DNA from: an uncultured Collinsella sp.
Lineage (GTDB): Bacteria > Actinomycetota > Coriobacteriia > Coriobacteriales > Coriobacteriaceae
NCBI GenBank assembly: GCA_902493515.1
Contig: CABUPE010000012.1
Location: forward strand, 1 to 60,485
Direction: 5' to 3'
DNA length: 60,485 bases
Of the stretch, positions 51,685 through 60,389 are shown piece after piece. How positions within the stretch are numbered: the first letter of the stretch is position 1; each line of letters opens with the position of its first letter. A program made the position numbers and the translations under genes. The notes under the pieces were generated by a model. That model ran no database searches, was not told the origin of the DNA, and worked only from the letters and a program-made list of their open reading frames with translations.

Positions 51685-52752
51685 CTATGCCTCGCACATG
51701 AGCTGCACAAGCTTTTGTTTGGTCACCTTGGCCTGCTCGTTAGCCATATTGCGTTCGTTTCTAAAGGCCGCATCTGCAACGCTCATCAGGTCGGTAACGG
51801 AAATCTCGCCAAGTCCCAGCTCCGCGAGCGTCGTCGGTAGGCCGACGCGCTGGCAAAACTCGAGCACCTGATCAAGCTCGGGCGCACGCTCCAAACGAAG
51901 CTGGACCACTAGGCCAAATGCCACGGCCTCGCCGTGCATGGCCTTGCACTCGGGCAGGATCGTCAACCCGTTGGCGATGGCATGTGCCAACGCCAAGCCA
52001 CCGCTCTCAAAGCCGACGCCCGAGAGCAGAATATTGCACTCGATCAGGCGCTCAACCGCCGGCGATATACGGCCCTTTTTGAGATCGCGCTTGGCAGCGA
52101 CGCCGCACTCCATGAGTGTGTCATAGCAGGCACGAGCCGCAACCAAAGCCAAGTGCCCCGGCGCGCCACCGTGTTCGTTGACGCCGTGCGCCGCGGCGCA
52201 CGAACGCGCCTCGAAGTACGTTGTCAGTGCATCGCCCATGCCAGCGACCGTCATACGCAGCGGGGCCGCCGCGACCACGTTGGTATCGACCACGACCAGG
52301 TCTGGATTCTTCTCGAGCATCAGGTAGCGGTCGAACGACCCATCCTCGTGATACAGCACCGAAATCGCGCTGCACGGACCGTCCATCGACGCCGCCGTGG
52401 GACATACGCACAACGGCAACTCGGCATAAAACGCAACGGCCTTGGCGATATCGAGCATCTTGCCGCCGCCAATACCCACCACCATGTCGCAATACTCAGC
52501 CCGAGCTTCCTTAGCCATTTCGACAACGGCATCTTCCGTACACGGATCGTTGTAAATCTTAAAGAACGGCTCGCTTAGATCTTCATCCAGAAATCCATCG
52601 ACGATCTGCCTGCACAGCCGATCCTCGGTGCCTTGGTCAAACAAGACATAGGCAGCGCAGCCCAACCATGACAAATACCTGCCCTGACGCGAGAGCTCAC
52701 CCGGCCCCTGAACATATCGTCCGGGACCGCCATAAACCATGGGAAGCGCCAT
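51685..52752 (-). CDS. glycerol dehydrogenase-family enzyme
   Basis: 355 residues, iron-containing alcohol dehydrogenase superfamily, GldA branch. N-terminal PMVYGGPGRYVQGPGELSRQ, NAD-binding VGIGGGKMLDIAKAVAF, then AASMDGPCSAISVLYHEDGS, and metal-site Asp/His: MGDALTTYFEARSC (Asp), LALAHAIANGLTI (first His) and AMHGEAVAFG (second His). It has diverged from its neighbour at 52866 (about one half identical by eye) and has a shorter C-terminus. It may act on glycerol or a related polyol. Transcribed after gldA, separated by a terminator and a repeat. Confidence 0.88.
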   Translation of the reverse strand: MALPMVYGGPGRYVQGPGELSRQGRYLSWLGCAAYVLFDQGTEDRLCRQIVDGFLDEDLSEPFFKIYNDPCTEDAVVEMAKEARAEYCDMVVGIGGGKMLDIAKAVAFYAELPLCVCPTAASMDGPCSAISVLYHEDGSFDRYLMLEKNPDLVVVDTNVVAAAPLRMTVAGMGDALTTYFEARSCAAAHGVNEHGGAPGHLALVAARACYDTLMECGVAAKRDLKKGRISPAVERLIECNILLSGVGFESGGLALAHAIANGLTILPECKAMHGEAVAFGLVVQLRLERAPELDQVLEFCQRVGLPTTLAELGLGEISVTDLMSVADAAFRNERNMANEQAKVTKQKLVQLMCEA

Positions 52753-52781
52753 ACGAGAATCCGCCCTTTCATCAACAACAA

Positions 52782-52813
52782 TTGGTACAAAGCAACCTGA
52801 CCCCTTTGCACCA
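52782..52813. repeat. degenerate palindromic repeat, ACAAAGG family
   Basis: TTGGTACAAAG and CTTTGCACCA are imperfect inverse copies around AACCTGACCC. It shares the ACAAAG...CTTTG form with the repeats at 7725, 9356 and 60121. Confidence 0.45.
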
Positions 52814-52817
52814 TAGC

Positions 52818-52851
52818 AAAAAGGGGCAAAGCCTTCTGTCGGCTTTGCCCC
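52818..52851 (-). terminator. terminator of gldA
   Basis: GGGGCAAAGCC / GGCTTTGCCCC, 11-bp stem, followed on the minus strand by TTTTTGC. Located 15 nt after the gldA stop. Confidence 0.93.
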
Positions 52852-52865
52852 TTCCTTACCTTAGT

Positions 52866-53966
52866 TTACTCATCCATAAGGTAGTAGTGACCCAGTGCGT
52901 CGGCACCCAGAATGGCGTTTGCAACCATCTCGGGCGTCACCTCAAACGGCATGTTGCACATGGTGTCATCGGGCGCGCAGGCGGCCTCGGCAACAATCAT
53001 GGCCTGCTCGCGCGTAAGCTCGGCAACGCCAAGTTCCTTCATCGTGACCGGCAGGCCCAGCTCAATGCAGAAGCCCAAGACTTCCTCAAGCCTCTCAGTC
53101 GGAGCGTCCTCGAGTACCAGCTGGACGATAGTGCCAAAGGCAACCTTCTCGCCGTGATACATGCCGTGGCACTCGGGCAGCATCGTCAGGCCATTGTGGA
53201 TGGCATGAGCAGCAGCAAGGCCTGAGCTCTCAAAGCCAATGCCCGAAAGCAGCGTATTGGCCTCGATGATATGCTCGACGGCAGGCGTCAGCGCGCCCTT
53301 CTCCAACGCGACCTTGGCCTTCACGCCATCGGCCATAAGCGTCTCGTAGCAGAGCTTGGCGAGCGCCAAGCCAGCCATTCCGCCCTTGCCGCCGGCGCAA
53401 GTGCCACCGTCGGCATCATGCGTCGCCTGGGCCTCAAAGTAGGTTGCGAGCGCATCGCCCATACCGGAAACCGTCAGGCGCACCGGGCTCGCCGCGATAA
53501 CCGTCGTATCCATCAGGACAATGTTGGGGTTTGCCTTAAGGAACAGGTACTTATCGAACTGGCCGTCATCGGTGTAGAGCACCGAAAGTGCCGAGCACGG
53601 TGCATCGGTCGAGGCGATGGTGGGGCAAATGATAACCGGGGATTCCAGGTAATAGGCAACAGCCTTCGCGGTATCGAGGATCTTGCCGCCACCGACACCG
53701 ACGATGATGTCGCAACCGTTGTCGCGAGCGAGCGCAACCAGGCGATCGACCTCGCCCTTGGAGCACTCGCCGTTAAAGTCCTCAAACAGCAGCTCGGCCT
53801 TAGCCTCGGCAAAGCCGCCCTCGATCTTGGCACCAACGCGCTTCTTGCCCGAAGGCGTCACGATGACGAGGGCCTTAGCGCCGAGCGGCTCGACATAGGA
53901 GCCGAGCTTGGCGAGCTCGTCCGGACCCTGGATGTACTTGCTGGGGCTATTGAAGATTGCAGCCAT
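52866..53966 (-). CDS. gldA: glycerol dehydrogenase
   Basis: 366 residues, standard GldA length. NAD-dependent oxidation of glycerol to dihydroxyacetone (or reverse). Landmarks: FNSPSKYIQGPDELAKLGSY, VGVGGGKILDTAKAVAYYL, TIASTDAPCSALSVLYTDDG, MGDALATYFEAQATHDADGG (metal Asp), GLAAAHAIHNGLT (His) and CHGMYHGEKVAFGTIVQLVL (His). C-terminal MPFEVTPEMVANAILGADAL. Its terminator at 52818 is strong, so the paralogue downstream probably has its own promoter. It follows the iron alcohol dehydrogenase by 79 nt behind another terminator. Confidence 0.95.
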   Translation of the reverse strand: MAAIFNSPSKYIQGPDELAKLGSYVEPLGAKALVIVTPSGKKRVGAKIEGGFAEAKAELLFEDFNGECSKGEVDRLVALARDNGCDIIVGVGGGKILDTAKAVAYYLESPVIICPTIASTDAPCSALSVLYTDDGQFDKYLFLKANPNIVLMDTTVIAASPVRLTVSGMGDALATYFEAQATHDADGGTCAGGKGGMAGLALAKLCYETLMADGVKAKVALEKGALTPAVEHIIEANTLLSGIGFESSGLAAAHAIHNGLTMLPECHGMYHGEKVAFGTIVQLVLEDAPTERLEEVLGFCIELGLPVTMKELGVAELTREQAMIVAEAACAPDDTMCNMPFEVTPEMVANAILGADALGHYYLMDE

Positions 53967-53987
53967 TTTTATCCCATTCTCTAAAAG

Positions 53988-54023
53988 AAAAAAGGGGCTC
54001 CGTACAGATACGTGCGGAGCCCC
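53988..54023 (-). terminator. terminator of the iron alcohol dehydrogenase gene
   Basis: GGGGCTCCG / CGGAGCCCC, 9-bp stem, with TTTTTTC following on the minus strand. It is 22 nt after the stop at 54046. Confidence 0.93.
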
Positions 54024-54045
54024 TCGTTACGATAACAAGAGTCGA

Positions 54046-55269
54046 TTAGAAATCGATGTCGGTGTCGTAGTAGCAGGCCTTGAGAATCTTCTCGAAGTCG
54101 GCAGCCTTGGTCTCACGCGGGTTCTCGGGCGTGCAGGCGTCCTGCTCGGCGTTCGCGGCGATCTCGGGCAGCTTGGCGAGGAACTCCTCCTCGGAAACCA
54201 TCTGCGGGTTCTCGGCGTCGACCTTCACGCCACCATTCGCGTAATCCTTGATGGACTGCGGAATGTTGAGCTGGTCGTTGAGGTCGCGAATCTTCTGGAC
54301 GAGCGCAGCGATGAGCTCCTCGTTGGTCTCGCCGGGAAGGTGCAGGATCTCCTTGGCCACGTAAGCGTAACGCTCAGCAGCGCGCGGGTCCTTGGAGTTC
54401 CACTGGATGACCTTGCCCAGGTACATGGCGTTAGCAGCACCGTGGATGATGTGGCCGTTCTCAAAGGCAGCACCGGTCTTGTGAGCCATGGAGTGAACGA
54501 TGCCGAGCAGGCCCGAGGAGAAGGCGATACCGGCGATGCACTGAGCCTCGTGCATGTGCTGACGGGCCTCATGGTCGCCAGCATAGGACTTGGGCAGCCA
54601 CTCGACGATCTCGCGGATGCCGTGCAGAGCGTTGGCGTCGGTGAACATAGAGGCGCAGGTGGAAACGTAGGCCTCCATGCAGTGGGTCAGAGCGTCCATG
54701 CCGGTGTGAGCGCACAGCTTGGCGGGCATGGTGTAGGTGAGCTCGGGGTCGACGATGGCGACATCAGGGGTGATGTTGAAGTCGGCCAGCGGGTACTTGA
54801 TGCCCTTGGCGTAGTCGGTGATGACGGAGAAGGCAGTGACCTCGGTAGCGGTGCCGGAAGTAGAGGAGATGGCGCAGAAATGAGCCTTCTGACGCAGCTC
54901 GGGGAAGCTGAACGGCTGGATGATGTTATCGAAGGACTCCTCGGGATACTCGTAGAAGACCCACATGGCCTTAGCGGCATCGATGGGCGAGCCGCCGCCG
55001 ATGGCGATAATCCAGTCGGGCTCGAACTCGCGCATGGCCTCGGCGCCCTTCATGACCGTCTCGATGGACGGGTCGGACTCGACGCCCTCGAACAGCTTGA
55101 CCTCGAAACCGCCTTCCTTAAGGTCGGCCTCAACGTCCTGCAGGAACCCGCCGCGGCGCATAGAGCTGCCGCCAGAAACGATGATGGCCTTCTTGCCCTT
55201 GAGGTTCTTCACCTCATGGCGAGCGCCCTCACCAAAGTACAGATCGCGAGGATTGGTAAAACGTCCCAT
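54046..55269 (-). CDS. iron-containing alcohol dehydrogenase (group III)
   Basis: 407 residues; ATG 55269 (MGRFTNPRDLYFGEGARHEV) with AGGAGG 6 nt upstream; the frame upstream of it is leader. NAD(P)H-dependent: AIGGGSPIDAAKAMWVFYEY, SSTSGTATEVTAFSVITD, DPELTYTMPAKLCAHTGMDA (metal Asp), ALTHCMEAYVST, FSSGLLGIVHSMAHKTGAAF (His) and ENGHIIHGAANAMYLGKVIQ (His). It is close to butanol/propanediol or lactaldehyde-type dehydrogenases. Together with gldA it may give fermentative interconversion of alcohols. It may also reduce aldehydes to recycle NAD. No operon mates upstream. Confidence 0.93.
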   Translation of the reverse strand: MGRFTNPRDLYFGEGARHEVKNLKGKKAIIVSGGSSMRRGGFLQDVEADLKEGGFEVKLFEGVESDPSIETVMKGAEAMREFEPDWIIAIGGGSPIDAAKAMWVFYEYPEESFDNIIQPFSFPELRQKAHFCAISSTSGTATEVTAFSVITDYAKGIKYPLADFNITPDVAIVDPELTYTMPAKLCAHTGMDALTHCMEAYVSTCASMFTDANALHGIREIVEWLPKSYAGDHEARQHMHEAQCIAGIAFSSGLLGIVHSMAHKTGAAFENGHIIHGAANAMYLGKVIQWNSKDPRAAERYAYVAKEILHLPGETNEELIAALVQKIRDLNDQLNIPQSIKDYANGGVKVDAENPQMVSEEEFLAKLPEIAANAEQDACTPENPRETKAADFEKILKACYYDTDIDF

Positions 55270-55310
55270 ACTGTGCCTCCTAAACAAGCCCCTCTTAGAC
55301 TTGCGTATAT

Positions 55311-55335
55311 AACGGAGCACCCGATTGGCTCCGTT
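55311..55335 (-). promoter_or_regulatory. leader hairpin of the alcohol dehydrogenase gene
   Basis: AACGGAGC and GCTCCGTT form an 8-bp stem, 42 nt before the start. Possibly an attenuator or RNA stability element. Beyond it, 55336-55769 (most of a 500-nt gap) holds no gene; a TATATA -10-like box near 55730 and the dyad TGTGGCAC/GTGCCACA (55684-55708) fit the promoter of the rightward operon. Confidence 0.45.
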
Positions 55336-55683
55336 AGGACCGTTTTGCGCGTTGCCGGCGATGACAATGCGCGATGTCTTAACGTCTCGACGCTCAGACA
55401 AACATTATTTTACCGTTCTGGTTGGTCAGTTATTCACCTAAAGTTGACAATGATGAAACGTTTTTTCTATCCCTGAAGACCCTTGTGGGGCACTCATACT
55501 CCCAAGCTGGGCAAACGTTTTATCAAGGTTGACTACATATCCCGGGCAGGACGGTACCCCTCCAAAATGCGCCCCGTTCGCCGCCAAAAATCGACCGTTT
55601 GCGGCACCGTGATACCACTCGGTCGTCCAAGGTGCCGACATTTGTGCGACATCCGTCTTCGTGGTGCAAAGGTGCATGTCCAA

Positions 55684-55708
55684 GTGTGGCACCCCCGGTG
55701 TGCCACAT
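55684..55708. promoter_or_regulatory. dyad upstream of the 55770 operon
   Basis: TGTGGCAC and GTGTGCCACA are inverted around CCCCCG, about 60-85 nt before the first start and just before a TATATA -10-like element. Could be an operator or a CRP-type half-site pair. Confidence 0.4.
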
Positions 55709-55769
55709 GCGGGTAAACTAGAACCTTATATAGAGACATTTGAACCCTAACCGCAGCAAAGGAGGCCCC

Positions 55770-56846
55770 ATGGCATTCGATCCCATTCAAGAGGATTGCC
55801 ATCGCCTCGTTCTTGAGGCCCTGCGCCGCGACAATATCCCGCTCACCGACGGTGCCGCCGTAGAGCGTCTGATGGAACAATTCACCCGTAACCCCGCGCC
55901 GCTCATCGTGCACGACCGCGACCGAGCTGGGCATCTGATTGCCAAGGTCGTCGAGGCTGTCGACTACCGCATCCCCTTTATCCCCGACGACGCCCAGGCA
56001 GAGCAAGAAGAAGCCGCAGCCGAGAACATGCTCCGCGAGGCAGCCGCGCTCGATCCGGCCAACTGGGATGCCCAGCGCATGCTGACGGCGCTCACTGCCG
56101 AATCCAACGAGGAATACGTGCAGTATCTGGTGTCCAAGTGCGACGAGGTGGAGCACGACCTGGCGCTCAAGATTGCCTCGGCACAGGACCCCTACGAGCG
56201 TGAGGCCGCAGACGACCTGACCCGCCGTCCCTACCTGCGCTGGCTTGCCGCCTTGGCATCGCGCGCGCTCATTAGCGGCCGCTACCGCATGTCGCTGGAT
56301 GCCGCGAATCGCAGCCTGGACTTTGCGCCCAACGACCCCGCCGGCGTCCGCCATACCGCGATGCTTGCCATGGCAAAGCTCGAATACCCTGCCGAGGAGC
56401 TCAAGCGTTTTCGCTCCGCCCACTCCGTGCCCTATCTTGCCAACGCGCCGCTGCGCCGCCGTCCCAAAGATGCGGAGCGCGACCTGGACCCGTGGACGCT
56501 CATCGCACTGATGAGCGCAGCCTGGCGCGAGCTGGATTACGAGGGCGCCGAGCACTACCTGCGCATCCTGGTGCGCTCATGCCCGCACGCGGCCGAAGCA
56601 CTCTACTTCCAAACCGAGTTTCCCGATGGCGTCTATGCTCGCGTCAACGTAGGTCCGGGCTCCACCGATGAGCTTGTCCTTGCCCTGTCCGAGGCGACGC
56701 CGGTGCTGCAGGAGGGCCTAGGCGCGCCCGACAACGCCAGCTTTGCCGCCTGGGTCGCCACCAACGACATCGTGCGCTCCCAGATCGACGAACGAATCCT
56801 GCGCGCGGCCGAACAGGGATTGCCGTTTAAGGGAGGAGACCTCTAA
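55770..56846 (+). CDS. unknown helical repeat protein, first of a coupled pair
   Basis: 358 residues; ATG 55770 with AAAGGAGG upstream. No recognised family. Soluble, rich in Ala, Glu, Asp and Arg, with TPR-like helices: AAENMLREAAALDPANWDAQ, LTRRPYLRWLAALASRALIS, YRMSLDAANRSLDFAPNDPA and LDYEGAEHYLRILVRSCPHA. The pattern and the next gene suggest a scaffold or peptide-binding role. Stop TAA and the next ATG share one base, so the two are translated together. Confidence 0.65.
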   Translation: MAFDPIQEDCHRLVLEALRRDNIPLTDGAAVERLMEQFTRNPAPLIVHDRDRAGHLIAKVVEAVDYRIPFIPDDAQAEQEEAAAENMLREAAALDPANWDAQRMLTALTAESNEEYVQYLVSKCDEVEHDLALKIASAQDPYEREAADDLTRRPYLRWLAALASRALISGRYRMSLDAANRSLDFAPNDPAGVRHTAMLAMAKLEYPAEELKRFRSAHSVPYLANAPLRRRPKDAERDLDPWTLIALMSAAWRELDYEGAEHYLRILVRSCPHAAEALYFQTEFPDGVYARVNVGPGSTDELVLALSEATPVLQEGLGAPDNASFAAWVATNDIVRSQIDERILRAAEQGLPFKGGDL

Positions 56847-57889
56847 TGGATCCGAGCGTCTACATCCCCGCCTATCTGGAACGCACCTATCTGGCGTCGC
56901 ACCCCGAACTCACCGATGCAGCACGCGAGCTTGTCCATAACGACATCAGCGCAAACCCTCACAAGTATGCGCAGACCGAGCATGCCCAAGCGCTGCTGTC
57001 CTATGCCGGCGTTCATCGTCACTTGCTTGACGAGCTTCGTCGCATCGAAGACATGGGCAGCGACGAGGAGTTTGAGCAGACGCGCAACCGTCTGTTCGAC
57101 GATATGCGCGATGAGCTGCTCAAGATCGTCCGCGTCGATGCGCATGTCCTCGACGCCCAGTTGCTCGCCATCATCCTGGCGGACACGCCCGTCGATGCCT
57201 GCCTGGGCGACTTGATGAAGCTCGAGACGAGTACGGCCGACTACCTGCAACAGAGCGTGCCCGGGTTTGATATGGAGGCCCCGCACTACTGGGCTAATAA
57301 TGTTTTGGCCGACGGTGTCACCGCAGCAGACCTTACCGTGAGCGAGCCGGCGCTTATTGGCTGGCTTCACACGCTCGAGGCCATCTCGCAGCTGTGCATG
57401 GCGAGTGCTCGTTACCGCGCCGCCGCCAACTATGCCCGTCGCGTCCTTAAGGCAGAAGGCTATCCCACCCGGGCCGCCGGCACCGTGTTGCTTGCCCTCG
57501 CCCGCTTGGAAGACCAGGACGGTTTTTTTGCCCTGGCACATCAGCTCGAAGAACAGATGGGGGCAGACGCACTCGAAAACTCTCCTTGGTACCTGCTCGC
57601 CCGCACGATTCTGCTGTTCAAAACAAACAAGATGCGCCCGGCGACGCGCGCGCTGCGTGAGTTCGCTAACCGTTGCGAGGGCGGCGCGTTCTTCTTGCTG
57701 AACCCCATGTACCAGACGCCGTATCTTCCCTGCCGACCCGAGCCGCACGACCCGTGGGATCTTTCGCACCAGGCCGTTTGGGAGGCCGACGGCATTATCT
57801 CGGATACTCCCGACTTTGCCCCCTGGGCCAACGCTTGTGAAGACGTATCGCAGCTTGCCCAGGAATTTGCGCGCCGTTACGGCTTTTAA
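56846..57889 (+). CDS. unknown helical repeat protein, second of a coupled pair
   Basis: 347 residues; start shares one base with the preceding stop. Domain structure similar to its neighbour: an N-terminal helical region (HPELTDAARELVHNDISANP), then helical repeats (ALIGWLHTLEAISQLCMASA, RYRAAANYARRVLKAEGYPT, LALARLEDQDGFFALAHQLE). The two proteins look like paralogues of the same fold with little identity. No catalytic motifs. MurT-GatD follows by 45 nt in the same orientation, so a link to cell-wall assembly is possible but unproven. Confidence 0.65.
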   Translation: MDPSVYIPAYLERTYLASHPELTDAARELVHNDISANPHKYAQTEHAQALLSYAGVHRHLLDELRRIEDMGSDEEFEQTRNRLFDDMRDELLKIVRVDAHVLDAQLLAIILADTPVDACLGDLMKLETSTADYLQQSVPGFDMEAPHYWANNVLADGVTAADLTVSEPALIGWLHTLEAISQLCMASARYRAAANYARRVLKAEGYPTRAAGTVLLALARLEDQDGFFALAHQLEEQMGADALENSPWYLLARTILLFKTNKMRPATRALREFANRCEGGAFFLLNPMYQTPYLPCRPEPHDPWDLSHQAVWEADGIISDTPDFAPWANACEDVSQLAQEFARRYGF

Positions 57890-57934
57890 CGGCGCAAACG
57901 CCACGACCATGTCATTCACGTTAGGAACGGCTTC

Positions 57935-60112
57935 ATGAACTTCCGCTCATCTCTCGCCTGCACCTCGAGCGATATCGCCCGCTGGGGGCTGCGCTCCGTC
58001 CTTAAGCGCCAGGGCGGCGTACTCCCCGGCCGCATCGCCATGAAGATCAACCCCGAGCTGCTGAGCGACCTCGCGGGCCTTGTCGACCGCAGCGTGGTGA
58101 TCACCGGCACCAACGGTAAGACCACCACCTCCAACCTCATCGCCGACGCCGTTGCCGCCAGCGGCGCCACCGTGGTATGCAACCGCGCCGGCAACAATAT
58201 GGAGCCGGGCGTGGTGGGCGCGCTGCTCGAGGCCCGCGGCGGCCTTAAGCACACCAGCAGCGGCAAGCGCGTGGGCGTTTTTGAGTGCGACGAGCTCTAC
58301 ACGGTGCGCGTCCTGCCCAAGCTCAAGCCGACCTACTTTGTGCTGCTCAACCTGTTCCGCGACCAGCTGGATCGCTACGGCGAGATCGACCACACCCAAG
58401 ACGTCATCGCCCACGCGCTGGAGCTTTCGCCGGCAACGACGCTCATCTATAACGCCGATGATCCGCTGTGCGCCTCGATCGCCGCGCGCGTTCCCAATGC
58501 AAGCATCGCCTTTGGCATCGACGGCGCCACCAACACCGAGTCCGACCGCATTAGCGACTCGCGTTTTTGCTCACAGTGCAACGCACCGTTGGAGTACGAC
58601 TATGTGCAGTACGGACAGCTTGGCGCATACCATTGCCCCTCGTGCGGCTGGACCCGCCCTGGGCTTGTCCGTCGCGTGACGAGCGTGGAGCTCGGCTGCG
58701 ACGGCTACGGCTTTGACCTGAACTTTGGACCCGATATCGACGCACCCGCAACGCACATCGCCACGCGCTACAACGGCCTGTATATGGTCTACAACGTAGC
58801 TGCAGCCTTCTTTGCCGCCCACGAGCTGGGCGTGGACGCAGCTCACCTGCAGCCTACGCTCGATGCCTACGTGCCAGCAGGTGGTCGCATGGGCCGTTGG
58901 AATATCGCCGGCCGTACCGTCGAGGCAAACCTGGCCAAAAATCCCGTTGGTTTCGATCGCCAGATTCAGTCCATTAAAACGGCAGGCGGCAGGCTCTGCG
59001 CCTTCTTCCTCAACGACAACGATGCCGACGGCCACGATGTATCGTGGATCTACGACGTCGACTTTGAGCGCATCGCCGACACAACGGGGCTTGTCGCCTT
59101 TGCCGGCGGCACGCGCGCGCACGACATGCAGGTGCGCCTCAAGTACGCCGGCATCGATGCCACGATTATCTCGAATATCGAGCAGGCGATCGGCGCCGTG
59201 GCAGACGAGGAGGCTGGCGACACTTTCTATGCCGTCGCCAACTACACGGCCTTTCCGCCGCTGGTCAAGGAGCTCGACGAACTTAAGGGCACCGATGCGG
59301 CTACGGTTGCCGCCCACGCTGCAACGTGCGCCGATGGCAGTGCCGTCCCCACCGACATTGTGCCAGTCGAGCTTTCGCGCCCGCTGCGTATCGTCTATCT
59401 GTATCCCGATGCCCTCAACCTCTACGGCGACGGCGGCAATGTCATCGCCCTCGAGCGCCGCTGCGCCTGGCGCGGCATCCCCGTTCGCGTGGACGAGGTC
59501 CGCATGGGCGAGTCGCTCGATCTCACCGACGCCGATATCGTCATGATGGGTGGCGGCTCCGATCGCGACCAACTGGCCGTGGCACACGAGCTGCTCGCTC
59601 AAAAAGACAAGGTTGCGGCCTATGTTGAGGACGGCGGCACACTGCTTGCCATCTGTGGCAGCTATCAGCTGCTCGGCCGTTCGTACTACATGGGCGACGA
59701 TCGCATCGAGGGCTTGGGCGTCATTGCCGCCGAAACTGTACGCGGCTCCGACCGACTGATCGGCAACGTCGCCGTCAAGACCGACCTGGCACCTGAGCCC
59801 TTTGTGGGATTCGAGAACCACGGCGGCCGCACCCTGCTCGATACAGAGGCCACGCCGCTCGGAACGTCCGTCGTCGCGGGCACCGGCAACAACGGCGACG
59901 ATGGCTTTGAGGGTCTGATCTACAAGGGAGTCATCGGCACGTACCTGCACGGACCGGCGCTACCCAAGAACCCCGAGCTCGCCGACTGGCTCATTACCCA
60001 CGCCCTCGAGCGCCGCGGCGATGCGCAAGCCACAGCCCTGCTGCCGCTCAAGCCCCTCGACGACACCTACGAGCACGCCGCCCACGACGCAGCCATGAAG
60101 CTCCTCCCCTAA
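57935..60112 (+). CDS. murT-gatD: MurT-GatD fusion, lipid II isoglutaminyl synthase
   Basis: 725 residues. In Staphylococcus, MurT and GatD are separate proteins that together amidate the D-Glu of lipid II, using glutamine and ATP. Here both are in one chain. MurT half (1-about 465): Mur-ligase P-loop GTNGKTTT at 58-65, FECDELYTVRVLPKLKPTYF, a four-Cys ribbon (Cys212, 215, 234, 237: FCSQCNAPLE, YHCPSCGW) and the C-terminal domain with VAFAGGTRAHDMQVRLKYAG. GatD half (about 485-725): LYPDALNLYGDGGNVIALER, catalytic Cys574 in ICGSYQLLG and His672 in GTYLHGP. No intervening stop. The fusion is the main novelty. Confidence 0.95.
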   Translation: MNFRSSLACTSSDIARWGLRSVLKRQGGVLPGRIAMKINPELLSDLAGLVDRSVVITGTNGKTTTSNLIADAVAASGATVVCNRAGNNMEPGVVGALLEARGGLKHTSSGKRVGVFECDELYTVRVLPKLKPTYFVLLNLFRDQLDRYGEIDHTQDVIAHALELSPATTLIYNADDPLCASIAARVPNASIAFGIDGATNTESDRISDSRFCSQCNAPLEYDYVQYGQLGAYHCPSCGWTRPGLVRRVTSVELGCDGYGFDLNFGPDIDAPATHIATRYNGLYMVYNVAAAFFAAHELGVDAAHLQPTLDAYVPAGGRMGRWNIAGRTVEANLAKNPVGFDRQIQSIKTAGGRLCAFFLNDNDADGHDVSWIYDVDFERIADTTGLVAFAGGTRAHDMQVRLKYAGIDATIISNIEQAIGAVADEEAGDTFYAVANYTAFPPLVKELDELKGTDAATVAAHAATCADGSAVPTDIVPVELSRPLRIVYLYPDALNLYGDGGNVIALERRCAWRGIPVRVDEVRMGESLDLTDADIVMMGGGSDRDQLAVAHELLAQKDKVAAYVEDGGTLLAICGSYQLLGRSYYMGDDRIEGLGVIAAETVRGSDRLIGNVAVKTDLAPEPFVGFENHGGRTLLDTEATPLGTSVVAGTGNNGDDGFEGLIYKGVIGTYLHGPALPKNPELADWLITHALERRGDAQATALLPLKPLDDTYEHAAHDAAMKLLP

Positions 60113-60120
60113 CGCCCCGC

Positions 60121-60150
60121 CACCACAAAGGGACAGGCACCTTTGTGGTG
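60121..60150 (+). terminator. palindromic repeat acting as murT-gatD terminator
   Basis: CACCACAAAGG and CCTTTGTGGTG form an 11-bp stem around GACAGGCA, followed by GTTTTTC. The same AAAGGGAC-type core occurs at 7725, 9356 and 52782, so a dispersed repeat seems to have been used as terminator. Confidence 0.8.
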
Positions 60151-60172
60151 GTTTTTCAATCTGCCAACGATA

Positions 60173-60201
60173 TGTGAACGCATAAAAAAGTCTGCTATAC
60201 T
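60173..60201 (+). promoter_or_regulatory. tRNA-Glu promoter
   Basis: TGTGAA (about 60173-60178) and the extended -10 TGCTATACT (TATACT at 60196-60201) are 17 nt apart; transcription would begin near the tRNA 5' end. Confidence 0.6.
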
Positions 60202-60211
60202 CTTTCCCGCT

Positions 60212-60288
60212 GTCCCCATCGTCTAGCGGCCAAGGACGCCACCCTTTCAAGGTGGATATCGCGGGTTCGAATCCCGCTGGGGGCACCA
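60212..60288 (+). tRNA. tRNA-Glu (anticodon UUC), CCA encoded
   Basis: Acceptor stem GTCCCCA pairs with TGGGGGC, with one U-G; D-arm TCTAGCGGCCAAGGA; anticodon stem CCACC/GGTGG with loop CTTTCAA (anticodon TTC); T-arm GCGGG-TTCGAAT-CCCGC; discriminator A and genomic CCA. Complete. Confidence 0.97.
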
Positions 60289-60299
60289 TTTGAAACGAG

Positions 60300-60333
60300 A
60301 AGCCCGTTACCCCCGCGGTGACGGGCTTTTTTC
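60300..60333 (+). terminator. terminator of tRNA-Glu
   Basis: AGCCCGT and ACGGGCT with GGTG/TACC inside, followed by TTTTTT. Directly after the tRNA. Confidence 0.93.
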
Positions 60334-60369
60334 TACCCCAACGCCGGGATTCGAACCCCGAGGGGGTAG
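60333..60369 (-). other. tRNA-like minihelix remnant
   Basis: On the minus strand CTACCCC and GGGGTAG are 7 bp apart like an acceptor stem, and they enclose CGGGGTTCGAATCCCGG, a T-arm with one mismatch. There is no D-arm or anticodon arm. A tRNA pseudogene or an integration relic is likely. Confidence 0.55.
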
Positions 60370-60389
60370 CGCACAGAGATGTGGTGTAA

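Noticed and set aside
53908..55476. 522-residue plus-strand frame opposite the alcohol dehydrogenase
   Set aside because: Shadow; the minus strand has full catalytic motifs.
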